From Actinomycetota bacterium (GTDB lineage Bacteria; Actinomycetota; Actinomycetes; Propionibacteriales; Nocardioidaceae): 38,253 bases of DNA. A program made the translations under genes and the position numbers. The DNA lies in NCBI GenBank assembly GCA_009701885.1, contig WLJH01000031.1, positions 1 to 38,253 of the forward strand, written 5' to 3'. Position 1 is the first letter of the stretch, and every line of letters starts with the position of its first letter. A model generated the notes under the pieces. It ran no database searches. It was given only the letters and a program-made list of their open reading frames with translations, and was not told where the DNA came from. This document shows, piece by piece, positions 14,536-24,578 of this stretch.

Positions 14536-15702
14536 TCAGAGGCCCAGGATCGTGCGGCTGATGATCTGGCGCTGCACCTCGTTGGAGCCGCCGTAGATCG
14601 AGGCCTTGCGGAAGTTGAGGTACGTCGGGGCGACCCGGCTCGTCCAGTCGGGCAGGCCCTCGCCGCCGTCGCCCTCGAGCGCACCGGCGCCCGAGGCGAG
14701 GCTGCCGGGACCGGCCAGGTCGACGAGCAGCTCGCTGACGGCCTGCTGCAGCTCGGTGCCCTTGAGCTTGAGCACGCTCGAGGCGGGGTGCGGCTCGCCG
14801 TCGGCGGAGTGCGCGACCACCCGCAGCGCGGTGAGCTCGAGGGCGAGCAGCTCGTTCTCCAGCTCCGCGACGCGGGCGGCGACCAGCGGCTCGGTCAGGC
14901 GCTCGGGTGCCAGCTTCTTGGCGCGGGCCAGCGCCGCCTTGGTGGCGCCCACGGGGGCGACGCCCACGCGCTCGTTGCCGAGGAGGAACTTGGCCATGGT
15001 CCAGCCCTGGCCGGGCTCGCCGACGAGGTTCTCGCCCGGGACGCGGACGTCCTCGAACCACACCTCGTTGACCTCGTGGCCGCCGTCGATCAGCTCGATC
15101 GGCCGCACGGTGAGCCCCGGGCTCCTCATGTCGATCAGCAGCATCGAGATGCCGGCCTGCTTCTTCACCTCGGGGTCGGTGCGCACGAGGGTGAAGATCC
15201 AGTCGCCGTGCTGGCCGAGCGTGGTCCAGGTCTTCTGGCCGTTGACGATCCAGTCGTCACCGTCGCGCACCGCGCTGGTGCGCAGGCTGGCCAGGTCGGA
15301 GCCGGCGTCGGGCTCGGAGAAGCCCTGGCTCCACCAGATCTCGCAGGACTTCGTCTTCGGGAGGAAGCGCTCCTTCATCTCCTGGCTGCCGAAGTGCGCG
15401 ATGACCGGGCCGATCATGGAGGCGTTGAACGCGAGCGGGACCGGGCAGCCGGCCGCCTGCATCTCCTCGTGGTAGAGGTGCTTCTGCAGCTCGGTCCAGC
15501 CACGCCCGCCCCACTCCTCGGGCCAGTGCGGCACGGCGAGGTCGTGGTCGTCGAGCAGCTTCATGCTGCTGGCGATCTCCTCCTTGGTCAGCTCCCTCCC
15601 CTCGAGCACCTTGGTGCGGATCTCCTCCGGCACCTTCGTGGTGAAGAACTCCCGCATCTCGGCGCGGAAGGCCTGGTCCTCGGGCGACAGGGCGAGCTGC
15701 AT
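14536..15702 (-). CDS. Acyl-CoA dehydrogenase, FadE type (first of a pair)
   Basis: A 388-residue acyl-CoA dehydrogenase. Visible are HWPEEWGGRGWT in the N-terminal domain, the flavin/substrate segment WWSQGFSEPDAGSDLASLRT (about 123-142), VNGQKTWTTLGQHGDW, and a C-terminal KASIYGGSNEVQRQIISRTI. The usual medium-chain catalytic position (YEG) is YGG here; Glu244 in LLGNERVGV sits where isovaleryl-CoA dehydrogenase and some FadE proteins carry the base, so the protein is probably active. ATG 15702 was chosen as it begins the family start MQLALSPEDQAFRAEM. It heads the leftward pair; the substrate is unknown. Confidence 0.9.
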   Translation of the reverse strand: MQLALSPEDQAFRAEMREFFTTKVPEEIRTKVLEGRELTKEEIASSMKLLDDHDLAVPHWPEEWGGRGWTELQKHLYHEEMQAAGCPVPLAFNASMIGPVIAHFGSQEMKERFLPKTKSCEIWWSQGFSEPDAGSDLASLRTSAVRDGDDWIVNGQKTWTTLGQHGDWIFTLVRTDPEVKKQAGISMLLIDMRSPGLTVRPIELIDGGHEVNEVWFEDVRVPGENLVGEPGQGWTMAKFLLGNERVGVAPVGATKAALARAKKLAPERLTEPLVAARVAELENELLALELTALRVVAHSADGEPHPASSVLKLKGTELQQAVSELLVDLAGPGSLASGAGALEGDGGEGLPDWTSRVAPTYLNFRKASIYGGSNEVQRQIISRTILGL

Positions 15703-15755
15703 GGCCTCACTATGACGCAGGACACCAAGGGTCGCGCCACCCCGTCCGGCGGCCC

Positions 15756-15792
15756 GGGTCTCGTAGCTCGCTGCGCTCGCACTCGACCGGCG
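15756..15792. repeat. Dispersed repeat, family B, copy 1
   Basis: Reverse complement reads CCGGTCGAG-TGCGAGCGCAGCGAG-CTACGAGACC, matching the copies at 20179-20220 and 29334-29374: GGTCGAG, GCGAG, CAGCGAG and CGAGACC in order. It lies in the divergent gap between the dehydrogenase pair and the ABC-F gene. Confidence 0.7.
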
Positions 15793-15831
15793 GGTGTCGG
15801 ATAACGAGGTGACCCCCGACCCCGGGTCGCG

Positions 15832-15837
15832 GACAAT
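15832..15837 (+). promoter_or_regulatory. Putative -10 box of the ABC-F gene
   Basis: GACAAT, 8 nt before the GTG at 15846; no Shine-Dalgarno, so a leaderless start is likely. Confidence 0.35.
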
Positions 15838-15845
15838 CACCGCTC

Positions 15846-17529
<1,684 letters not shown>

Positions 17530-17540
<11 letters not shown>

Positions 17541-18552
17541 GGTGAGGATCGAGCGGGTCGACGTCCACGACGACGCCGTGCTCGCCGCCTGGCACGGCGT
17601 CGCCTGGCGTGCCGACCGGCACGACCGCGGTGAGAACGCGACGACCTGGACGCTGCCCGAGCTGACCGCGCAGCTGAGGTCGGGGCGACGGTCGCGGTCG
17701 ACGGCGGCGTACGTCGGCACGGTCGACGGGACCGCCGTCGCCTTCGGGGTCACGGTGCTGCCGATGCTCGACAACACCGGCACCGCCGAGGTCGCCGTCG
17801 CGGTCGACCCGCCGGCACGGCGCCGGGGCCACGGGTCGGCGATGCTCGCGCACCTGCTCGCGGAGGTCGGGGCGCAGGGGCGGACGACCGTCCACGCGGA
17901 GGTCGACTGGCCGTGGTCGGCGGCGCCGGACGGGACCGGGACGCCAGGGGTGGAGTTCGCCAGGCGCCACGGGTTCGCCCTGGGAAACCTCGAGGTGATG
18001 CGGGTGCTGCGGCTGCCGGTCCGCGACGACGTGCTCGACGCCCTCGACCCGGGGCTGGGGCAGTACGCGGTCCGGTCGTGGGTCGGCCCGGTGCCCGAGG
18101 ACCTGCTGCAGGCGTGGGCGGAGATGGACGCCAGCCTCAGCACCGAGGCCCCCACCGGGGACCTCCAGGTCGAGGCACAGGTCGCCGACACCGCCGCGGT
18201 GCGCGAGGGCGAGCAGCTGCTCGTGGCGCAGGGGCGGACGGCGTACCGGGCGGTGGCCGTGGCGCCCGACGGCACGGCGGTGGGGTACACCGAGGTGGTC
18301 ACGACGGTGCACGAGCCCGGGCGGGCCTACCAGTGGGGGACGCTGGTGCACGGCGACCACCGTGGGCACCGGCTCGGGCTCGCGCTCAAGGTCGCGGCGC
18401 TGCGGCTGCTGCAGTCCTCCGAGGACCCCGCCGGTCCGGTCGACCACGTGCTGACCTGGAACGCGGAGTCCAACGCGCACATGGTCGGCGTCAACGAGCG
18501 ACTCGGGTTCGTCCCCGTCGAGCGGTGCGGGATCTTCGAACGGCGGTCCTAG
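17530..18552 (+). CDS. GNAT N-acetyltransferase with two GNAT domains
   Basis: A 340-residue protein made of two acetyltransferase-fold halves. The first has the acetyl-CoA loop in VDPPARRRGHGSAMLAHLL (about 96-114); the second has VHGDHRGHRLGLALKVAALRLL (about 273-294) and a C-terminal NAESNAHMVGVNERLGF that is typical of the alpha4/beta7 end of the fold. Twin-GNAT proteins include mycothiol synthase, but the conserved features of MshD were not recognised, so the substrate is open. GTG 17530 starts inside the last codons of the ABC-F gene, which suggests co-expression. Confidence 0.88.
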
Positions 18553-18612
18553 GCCTGGGCCGGGTCCGGCGCAGCCTCGCGCGATCTGCCCCGTCGGAGT
18601 CTCCGGCAGCCC

Positions 18613-18618
18613 TACAGT
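18613..18618 (+). promoter_or_regulatory. Putative -10 box upstream of the histidine kinase
   Basis: TACAGT about 94 nt before the GTG at 18712. This would give a leadered mRNA of about 85 nt, with a GGAGGGGGAGG Shine-Dalgarno just before the start. Confidence 0.35.
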
Positions 18619-18711
18619 GAAGGTCCGCCTCTTCGCAGCACCGACGCCGCGGAGCGGTCGGACCGGGAGTGGGCACGGTCGGGCCGGTCACGGGCGGAGG
18701 GGGAGGCGTGC

Positions 18712-19077
18712 GTGACGACGGGCTACGGGTTCACCGGCGCACCCCGACGTGCGCGGGCCTACCTCGTGCTCACCCTGGTCGCTGCCCTGGTGCTCCCGTG
18801 GCTGGTGGCCCGGGGGACGGACGGGAACGGCCCGGCCCGGGAGGTGCCGGCCGACTGGGTCGCAGCCCTGGTGCTCGTCGCCGTGTCCGGCCTCAACGTC
18901 GAGCTCGGCCGGCGCCTGACCGGCGGCCTGACCCACACCCAGCAGCCGCACAAGGCGCTGTCGGCGTGGGCGTTCACCTGCGCCATGGTGCTGCCGACGT
19001 GGTGGCTGCTCGTGGTCGTGCCTCTCACCTACGCGCACGCGCGCTGGCGCGGCCTGCGGGTCCCGCTGTGGAAGTAG
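18712..19077 (+). CDS. N-terminal membrane part of a sensor histidine kinase, ended by an in-frame amber codon
   Basis: 121 residues with about three membrane segments (AYLVLTLVAALVLPWLVA; WVAALVLVAVSGLNV; ALSAWAFTCAMVLPTWWLLVVVPL), ending RVPLWK-TAG at 19075-19077. The same frame continues without a gap into the kinase at 19078, whose first residues VGSGAHLVLAGTAA are another membrane segment. A one-base change TGG to TAG would explain the break, giving an original protein of about 486 residues. GTG 18712 has a strong GGAGG-type ribosome site. It could instead be a separate short membrane protein, but the continuous frame and incomplete membrane bundle argue against this. Confidence 0.75.
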   Translation: MTTGYGFTGAPRRARAYLVLTLVAALVLPWLVARGTDGNGPAREVPADWVAALVLVAVSGLNVELGRRLTGGLTHTQQPHKALSAWAFTCAMVLPTWWLLVVVPLTYAHARWRGLRVPLWK

Positions 19078-20172
19078 GTGGGCTCCGGCGCCCACCTGGT
19101 CCTCGCCGGGACGGCCGCGGCGACGGTGCCGTGGCTCGTCGACGGCGGGCTGCCGAACTGGATGGAGGGGATCGGCGGCCGCGGGCTGCTGGTGCTGCTC
19201 CTGGCCGTGCTGGTCTTCCTGGTCGTCGAGACCGTGCTGTTCGCCGGGTCGGCGCTGCTCAACCACGCCTCCGACGAGGAGTGGCTGCGCGCGCAGCTGC
19301 TCAGCCCGGCGTACCAACTGACCGAGGCCGGCGTGGTGCTCATCGGCGGGCTGCTGGCAGCGGTGTGGACCGGTGGCGCGTGGTACGTCCTGCTCTTCGT
19401 CCCGCTGCACACGCTCCTGCAGCGGGCGGTGCTCGTCGAGCCGCTGCGCGAGAACGCCGCGATGTCGGCCGAGCTGGTGGAGTCCAACCGCCAGCTGCGC
19501 GCGGTGAGCGAGTTCAAGAGCGAGCTGATGGGGATGCTGGCCCACGAGGTGGGCAACCCGCTGACCTCGGTGACCGGCTACACCGAGGTCGCCGCCCACG
19601 CGCTGGAGGAGGGTGACACCGCCACCGCCGAGCGGGCCCTGGGCGTCGTGGGACGCAACGCCGGCCAGATCCGCGAGGTGCTGCACGACATCGTCTCCCT
19701 CGTCGAGACCAACCCCGGCGGCATCACCGCCCGGCCGGAGCCCACCCTGCTCGCCCCGCGGCTGCGCGCCGCGGCCGCCGCGCAGTCCGAGGGCCACCAG
19801 CCCGTCGTCTCCTGCCCTGAGGACCTGCGGGCACTGGTGCAGCCCTCGCACCTGGACCAGGTGCTGGCCAACCTGCTCGCCAACGCCACCAAGTACGCCG
19901 GGGGCGCCACCCACCTCTGCGCCACCCCGACCCCCGACGGCCGGGTCGTGGTGGTGGTCGAGGACCGCGGTCCCGGCATCCCCGAGGACTTCCGCGAGCA
20001 CGTCTTCGCCCGCCGCAGCCGGCACCCCGACACTGCCGGCACGGTGCCCGGGCGAGGCCTCGGACTGCACATCAGCCGGGCGCTGGCGCTGGCCAACGGC
20101 GGCGACCTGCGCCTCGCCCACAGCGAGGTGGGCAGCCGCTTCGAGCTCGTCCTGCAGGCGCCGGTCGACTAG
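19078..20172 (+). CDS. Sensor histidine kinase (C-terminal part after the amber codon)
   Basis: A 364-residue frame encoding the rest of a membrane kinase: about three further membrane segments (to residue 120), then the dimerisation/phosphoacceptor domain EFKSELMGMLAHEVGNPLTSVTGY (His in the H-box near 153), and an ATPase domain with N-box QVLANLLANATKYAGG, G1 VEDRGPGIPEDF and G2 GRGLGLHISRALALANGG. No response regulator lies nearby, so it is an orphan kinase. The GTG directly after the TAG could allow reinitiation, but no Shine-Dalgarno precedes it. The signal is unknown. Together with 18712-19077 it is most simply read as one gene with a nonsense mutation. Confidence 0.85.
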   Translation: MGSGAHLVLAGTAAATVPWLVDGGLPNWMEGIGGRGLLVLLLAVLVFLVVETVLFAGSALLNHASDEEWLRAQLLSPAYQLTEAGVVLIGGLLAAVWTGGAWYVLLFVPLHTLLQRAVLVEPLRENAAMSAELVESNRQLRAVSEFKSELMGMLAHEVGNPLTSVTGYTEVAAHALEEGDTATAERALGVVGRNAGQIREVLHDIVSLVETNPGGITARPEPTLLAPRLRAAAAAQSEGHQPVVSCPEDLRALVQPSHLDQVLANLLANATKYAGGATHLCATPTPDGRVVVVVEDRGPGIPEDFREHVFARRSRHPDTAGTVPGRGLGLHISRALALANGGDLRLAHSEVGSRFELVLQAPVD

Positions 20173-20178
20173 GGCCCG

Positions 20179-20220
20179 CTGGTCGAGGTGCGAGGAGCGC
20201 CAGCGACGAGCCACGAGGCC
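20179..20220. repeat. Dispersed repeat, family B, copy 2
   Basis: CTGGTCGAGGTGCGAGG..AGCGCCAGCGACGAG..CCACGAGGCC, starting 7 nt after the kinase stop. It shares the same ordered blocks as 29334-29374 and the complement of 15756-15792. Confidence 0.75.
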
Positions 20221-20247
20221 CCTGACCCAGATGGTCCCGGCGTGCCA

Positions 20248-20287
20248 CGACCCCGACCACCGGGAGACGGACCGGTGGCCGGGGTCG
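20248..20287. terminator. Long hairpin between convergent kinase and protease genes
   Basis: The 16-nt arms 20248-20263 and 20272-20287 pair with a single mismatch around an 8-nt loop. Placed between the kinase stop (20172) and the protease stop (20375), it can terminate in both directions. Confidence 0.7.
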
Positions 20288-20374
20288 CGCGGACCGGGAC
20301 GCGGAGGGAGGGGCCGCGCCCTGGCCGCTCCCGGAGCCAGGCAGCGGCGCCGACCCCGGGAGAGGCGGTGCGGT

Positions 20375-21715
20375 TCAGGACTCCTCGGCGTCGGAGTCCA
20401 GGACCAGGGTCACGACCTGCTCCTCGCCGTCGCGCTCGTAGGTCACCTCGACCTCGTCGCCGGGGCGGTAGGAGCGGATGGTCGCCACGAGGGAGTCGGC
20501 GCTGGTGATGAGCACGTCGTCGATCCGCGTGATCACGTCGCCCTCCTCGAGACCGGCGTCCGCCGCGGTGGAGCCCTCGCCGAGGGTGCGCACGAGCGCG
20601 CCGTCGGTCACGGGGACCTCGTCGTCGGTGGCGGGCACGTCCGCGCCGACGTCGCTGACCGAGATGCCGAGCCGGGCGTGCGTCGGCGTCTCGCCGGCGA
20701 TCATCTGCTCCACGATCGGCATCACCTCGTCGATCGGGATGGCGAACCCGAGGCCGATCGAGCCGGCCCCACCACCGCCGAAGGGGCTGGCACCGCCCGC
20801 GGTCCGGATCGAGGAGTTGATCCCCACGACCCGGCCGGCCAGGTCGATCAGCGGACCGCCGGAGTTCCCGGGGTTGATCGCGGCGTCGGTCTGGACCGCG
20901 GGGTAGACGGTGGCGTTGCCCTCGGCGTCGGTGCCGACGTCGACGGGACGGTCCAGCGCCGAGACGATGCCGCTCGTGACGGTGGCGTCGAGGCCGAAGG
21001 GGCTGCCGATGGCCACCACGTCCTGGCCCACACGAAGGCTCCCCGAGCTGCCCAGCGTGGCGGGCGTGAGGCCGCTGACGTCCTGGGCCTGGATCACCGC
21101 GGTGTCGGTGAGCGGGTCGGAGCCGAGGACCTCCGCCACCGCGTGGCTGCCGTCGGCGAAGTCGATGGAGATGGTGCCGCCGTCCAGGGCGGGCTCCACG
21201 ACGTGGTGGTTGGTGAGGATCGTGCCGTCCTCGCTCAGGATGACGCCGGAGCCCGAGCCGGCCTCCTCGGTGCCGCGGACGTTGAGCCGCACGACGGAGG
21301 GCAGCACCGCCTCCGCGGCCGCCTGCACCGATCCGTCGGGCGCGGGGGCGGTGGGGGCCGTGGCGTCGGAGACCCTCGCGGTCCCGGCCGGGGTGACGGT
21401 CGTGGACGTGGTGTCCTCGGGACCCCACTCGTCCCACGCGGCTGCACCGCCGACGCCGGCGGCCGCACCGGCCAGCACCGACGTGGCCACGACGGCGGCA
21501 GCGAGGCCGAGACGGCGGGGGCGTCGGTCGCTCGTCGGCGGCACCGGCGCGGCGGCGTACGACGGGGGAGGGGCCTGCCAGATCGGGCCGAGGTCGCGGG
21601 TCGGCTCGTGGTCCGGTACGGGGGGCTGCGCGGGACCCTCGCCCGCAGGGGCCGGCTGGTGGGACGGGGGCGTGGCGCCGTCCTGGTCGCGGCGCGGGTC
21701 CGGGTTCTGGTCCAT
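20375..21715 (-). CDS. HtrA/DegP-like S1C serine protease with PDZ domain
   Basis: A 446-residue membrane-anchored protease for cell-envelope quality control or signalling. Residues 1-65 are a Pro-rich cytoplasmic tail; 69-93 form one membrane helix; about 130-330 form the trypsin-like domain with catalytic His171 (TNHHVV), Asp204 (PLTDTAVI) and Ser285 (NPGNSGGPL); about 345-440 form a PDZ domain (ARLGISVSDVGAD, AGLEEGDVITRIDD). ATG 21715 starts the Pro-rich tail; the frame extends further upstream but without conserved sequence. CACAGT lies 7 nt before the ATG. The architecture matches the PepD/HtrA proteins of mycobacteria. It is divergent from the acyl-CoA synthetase gene. Confidence 0.93.
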   Translation of the reverse strand: MDQNPDPRRDQDGATPPSHQPAPAGEGPAQPPVPDHEPTRDLGPIWQAPPPSYAAAPVPPTSDRRPRRLGLAAAVVATSVLAGAAAGVGGAAAWDEWGPEDTTSTTVTPAGTARVSDATAPTAPAPDGSVQAAAEAVLPSVVRLNVRGTEEAGSGSGVILSEDGTILTNHHVVEPALDGGTISIDFADGSHAVAEVLGSDPLTDTAVIQAQDVSGLTPATLGSSGSLRVGQDVVAIGSPFGLDATVTSGIVSALDRPVDVGTDAEGNATVYPAVQTDAAINPGNSGGPLIDLAGRVVGINSSIRTAGGASPFGGGGAGSIGLGFAIPIDEVMPIVEQMIAGETPTHARLGISVSDVGADVPATDDEVPVTDGALVRTLGEGSTAADAGLEEGDVITRIDDVLITSADSLVATIRSYRPGDEVEVTYERDGEEQVVTLVLDSDAEES

Positions 21716-21836
21716 GTCGACCACTGTGGCCCCGGTGGCTGTGACGAGGCTGAGACGCGGCTGGGCGGCGGAGAAGAATCGGGACGGGTGCGCGCCAGCC
21801 CTTGAGCGAGCCTGTGACCTCGACCACACTCGCCGC

Positions 21837-23462
21837 ATGACCGCCACCGCGTCCGACCCGCAGACCACCTGGATCGACACCTCCGACGCCCCGGAGCCCC
21901 ACTTCGTGGGGGACCGGCTGGCCCACTGGGCCGCCACGACGCCCGACGCCGAGTGCTTCAGCTACCTCGGCCGCAGCTGGACCTACGCCGAGACGCACGA
22001 GCGCGTGCGCCGGCTCACCGGAGCCCTCGCGGGCCTGGGGATCGGTCGCGGCGGGACGGTCTCCTTCCTCGACAAGAACCACCCCGCGTGCGTCGAGCTG
22101 AGCCTGGCCGCCGGGGACTTGGGCGCGGCCAACGCCATCATCAACTTCCGCCTGGCCGGCGACGAGATCGACTACGCCCTCAACGACTCCGGCGCGACCG
22201 TGCTGGTCGTGGGCACCGAGCTGATGCCGACGATCGAGGCGATCCGCGACCGGCTCACCCACGTGCAGCACGTCATCGAGGTGACCCCCGAGGGCGGCGA
22301 CTCCGACCCCTACGAGCAGCTGCTCGCCGGCGCCGAGCCGATGGAGCGCCCGGCCGACGTCTCGCCCGAGGACACCTGCCTGGTCATGTACTCCTCGGGC
22401 ACGACCGGCCGTCCGAAGGGCGTCATGCTCAGCCACCGCAACATGGTCAGCCACACGATCAACGCCCACGACGGCTGGGGCTTCGAGCCCGGCGACAAGT
22501 CGATGGTCGCCATGCCGCTCTTCCACGTCGGCGGTTCCTCCTACGTGCTGTTCGGCCTCCACGACGGCGTCCCCAGCGTCATGACCCGCGACCCCGACGG
22601 GATGTCGCTGGCCGGGGCGATCATGGCCGGCGCCAACCGGACGTTCCTGGTGCCGGCCGTGCTGGCGCAGGTGCTGCAGTCCGGCCCGGACGCGGTGAAG
22701 CTGTTCGGCGCGCTGAAGACCTACACGTACGGCGCGGCGCCGATGCCGCCGCCGCTGCTGCGCGCGGCGATGGAGGCCTGGCCCGACACCGACTTCATGC
22801 AGGTCTACGGCCTCACCGAGGTCGCCGGGGTCGTCACCCACCTCATGCCCGACGAGCACCGCACCGCCATCCCCGACGGGCACCCCGAGCGGCTGGTCTC
22901 CGCGGGGCGCGCGGTCCCGGGCGTGGAGATCCGGATCGTCGACCCGGGCACGCTGGAGGACGTCGCCACCGGGGAGCCGGGGGAGGTCTGGCTGCGGACG
23001 CCGCAGATGTTCCAGGGCTACCTCAACAAGCCCGAGGCCACCGCGGAGGTGATCACCCCCGACGGCTGGTTCCGCTCCGGCGACCTGGGCCGCCTCGACG
23101 CCGACGGCTTCCTCTTCGTGGAGGACCGGCTCAAGGACATGATCATCAGCGGCGGCGAGAACATCTACAGCCCCGAGGTCGAGCGGGTCCTGGCCGAGCA
23201 CCCTGCGGTCATGGAGGTCGCCATCATCGGCGTGCCCGACGACACCTGGGGGGAGTCGGTCAAGGCGGTCGTCTCCTTCCACGAGGGTCAGAGCGCCACC
23301 GAGCAGGAGCTCATCGACTACTGCCGCGAGCACCTCGCGCACTACAAGTGCCCGCGCAGCATCGACGTGCTCGAGCTGCTTCCCCGCAACCCGACGGGCA
23401 AGATCCTCAAGCGCGAGCTGCGCCAGCCCTACTGGGACGGCCGGGAGCGCCAGGTCAACTGA
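21837..23462 (+). CDS. Acyl-CoA synthetase (AMP-dependent synthetase/ligase family)
   Basis: A 541-residue ligase that activates a carboxylic acid with ATP to the acyl-adenylate and then the CoA thioester. The P-loop-like motif is YSSGTTGRPKGVM (about 185-197); next come MPLFHVGGSSY, TYGAAPMPPPLL, MQVYGLTEVAG (A5), WFRSGDLGRLDADGF (A7), LKDMIISGGENIYSPEVE (A8) and the C-terminal catalytic Lys in NPTGKILKREL (A10). It fits fatty- or aromatic-acid CoA ligases of the FadD class; chain length cannot be read. It may act with the acyl-CoA dehydrogenases at 13368-15702. ATG 21837 follows no clear Shine-Dalgarno. Confidence 0.92.
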   Translation: MTATASDPQTTWIDTSDAPEPHFVGDRLAHWAATTPDAECFSYLGRSWTYAETHERVRRLTGALAGLGIGRGGTVSFLDKNHPACVELSLAAGDLGAANAIINFRLAGDEIDYALNDSGATVLVVGTELMPTIEAIRDRLTHVQHVIEVTPEGGDSDPYEQLLAGAEPMERPADVSPEDTCLVMYSSGTTGRPKGVMLSHRNMVSHTINAHDGWGFEPGDKSMVAMPLFHVGGSSYVLFGLHDGVPSVMTRDPDGMSLAGAIMAGANRTFLVPAVLAQVLQSGPDAVKLFGALKTYTYGAAPMPPPLLRAAMEAWPDTDFMQVYGLTEVAGVVTHLMPDEHRTAIPDGHPERLVSAGRAVPGVEIRIVDPGTLEDVATGEPGEVWLRTPQMFQGYLNKPEATAEVITPDGWFRSGDLGRLDADGFLFVEDRLKDMIISGGENIYSPEVERVLAEHPAVMEVAIIGVPDDTWGESVKAVVSFHEGQSATEQELIDYCREHLAHYKCPRSIDVLELLPRNPTGKILKRELRQPYWDGRERQVN

Positions 23463-23517
23463 CCCGCACCCGGACGCGGCCTTGACGCCTCGCCTCGGGG
23501 TGACGGAGCGTGCTCCC

Positions 23518-23901
23518 GTGGAGCGCGTGCCGCACGAGAACGTGGCGACCGTCCTGGTGGACCCCGCGGTGCTGCACGACCTCGAGGTGCACCTGATGAC
23601 CCTCGACCTGCGGCTGTGGCCGGTCGCGACCGCACCCATCTGCGCCGACGGACCGCGGCAGGCCTTCCAGGTGCGACGGCGGATGCTGATGGCGCGGCGC
23701 GGGGCGTGGGACCTCGCCTCGGACTGGACCCCGGTCTGGATCTCCTTCGGCGACTCCTGGCGCACCGGCGAGGAGCCGCTGCCCTGGGCCGCGCACCAGG
23801 TGCTGTGGCGCACGCTCGAGGGGTACGCCTACCACGTGCGCTACCGCAGGGCCCTCGGCGGCGTGCCGTGGTTGTCGGTGCCGACCGAGCGGAGCGCGTG
23901 A
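23518..23901 (+). CDS. Hypothetical protein
   Basis: A protein of about 127 residues in an open frame with actinobacterial-style codon use. It is rich in Trp and Arg (LRLWPVATAPICADG, RRRMLMARRGAWDLASDWTPVW, LPWAAHQVLWRTLEGYAYHVRYRR) and has no signal peptide or membrane segment. I do not recognise it. The start is uncertain: GTG 23518 has GGAG 9 nt upstream, while GTG 23500 and TTG 23482 are in frame. It lies just after the acyl-CoA synthetase gene in the same direction and may be co-transcribed. Confidence 0.6.
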   Translation: MERVPHENVATVLVDPAVLHDLEVHLMTLDLRLWPVATAPICADGPRQAFQVRRRMLMARRGAWDLASDWTPVWISFGDSWRTGEEPLPWAAHQVLWRTLEGYAYHVRYRRALGGVPWLSVPTERSA

Positions 23902-23989
23902 GCGGCGTGCGTCCCGGCGACGGGCGTCCCGGTCACGGGGATCCCGGCGACCGTGGCGGGGCTGGGCGGGTGGCGGTCCCGGCAGGTCC

Positions 23990-24003
23990 AGCGGCCGGCC
24001 GCT
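23990..24003. repeat. 14-bp GC palindrome
   Basis: AGCGGCCGGCCGCT is a perfect palindrome between the two small unknown genes. It may be a weak terminator for the first or an operator for the second. Confidence 0.4.
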
Positions 24004-24038
24004 GAAGCTGCCTCACCGACCCCTGGCACCATGCCCCC

Positions 24039-24431
24039 ATGCGCTTCACCGAGCACGAGCTGACCCGGGCGATGGAGGCGGCGGCGAAGTCGGTGCTGGC
24101 CGTGCGCCGCCCGAACCGCAAGCGCGACGTCGAGCAGGTGTGGGCCGGCATGACCCGCTACCAGCGCTACCAGCTGCTCGACTCCCTGGGCGACCAGGTG
24201 CTGCCCGTGCTCGTCGCGCTCCCCGACGTCGAGGTGGCCACCGGGACCCGGCCGACCTACACCGACGCCCAGGTCGAGCAGGTCGTGCGGGAGCGGCTCG
24301 ACGCCACCCCCGGCGGCCGGCTGCGCCGCGCCGTGGTGCTGAAGGCGCGGGTCGCCCTCGTGCAGGCGGCACTCGCCGGCGTACCTCCCCGGCAGGACCC
24401 GGACGCGCTCGTCGTCCCCGACCACCTCTGA
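24039..24431 (+). CDS. Hypothetical protein, small and helical
   Basis: A 130-residue soluble protein, probably mostly alpha-helical. It starts MRFTEHELTRAMEAAAKSVL and includes a basic patch (VRRPNRKRDVEQVW) and YQRYQLLDSLGDQVLPVLVALPDVEV; the C-terminus reads RRAVVLKARVALVQAALAGVPP. I know no function for it. It may belong to a family restricted to actinobacteria (impression only). The ATG at 24039 has no strong Shine-Dalgarno; an out-of-frame ATG lies 8 nt before it. Confidence 0.65.
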   Translation: MRFTEHELTRAMEAAAKSVLAVRRPNRKRDVEQVWAGMTRYQRYQLLDSLGDQVLPVLVALPDVEVATGTRPTYTDAQVEQVVRERLDATPGGRLRRAVVLKARVALVQAALAGVPPRQDPDALVVPDHL

Positions 24432-24461
24432 CCTCCGAGGTCCCGGACAGTCTCGTGATGT

Positions 24462-24570
24462 GGGTCGAGGTGTGCCTCGAGGCCGGGGTCGAGGCCGGGG
24501 TCGAGGCCTGAGGACGCGGAGGAGCGCGTCACCGCACCTCGACCCGCACCTCGACCCGCACCTCGACCCG
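24462..24570. repeat. Tandem-arm hairpin repeat, family A, copy 2
   Basis: Left arm: GGGTCGAGGTGT (24462-24473), a partial unit, then GGGGTCGAGGCC twice (24485-24496, 24497-24508). Core: GGACGCG (24512-24518), GAGGAG, CGCGTC (24525-24530). Right arm: CACCTCGACCCG three times (24535-24570). It lies between the convergent ends of the 130-residue protein gene and the HAD phosphatase gene, where it may also terminate transcription. Confidence 0.85.
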
Positions 24571-24578
24571 CGCTGACC

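Noticed and set aside
12447..14561. A 704-codon open frame on the plus strand
   Set aside because: Antisense to the PAP2 and acyl-CoA dehydrogenase genes; composition is low-complexity and no family motif is seen.
20169..23813. A 1214-codon open frame on the minus strand
   Set aside because: It covers the acyl-CoA synthetase gene in antisense and the protease gene in another frame; both have complete catalytic motifs, so this is a shadow.
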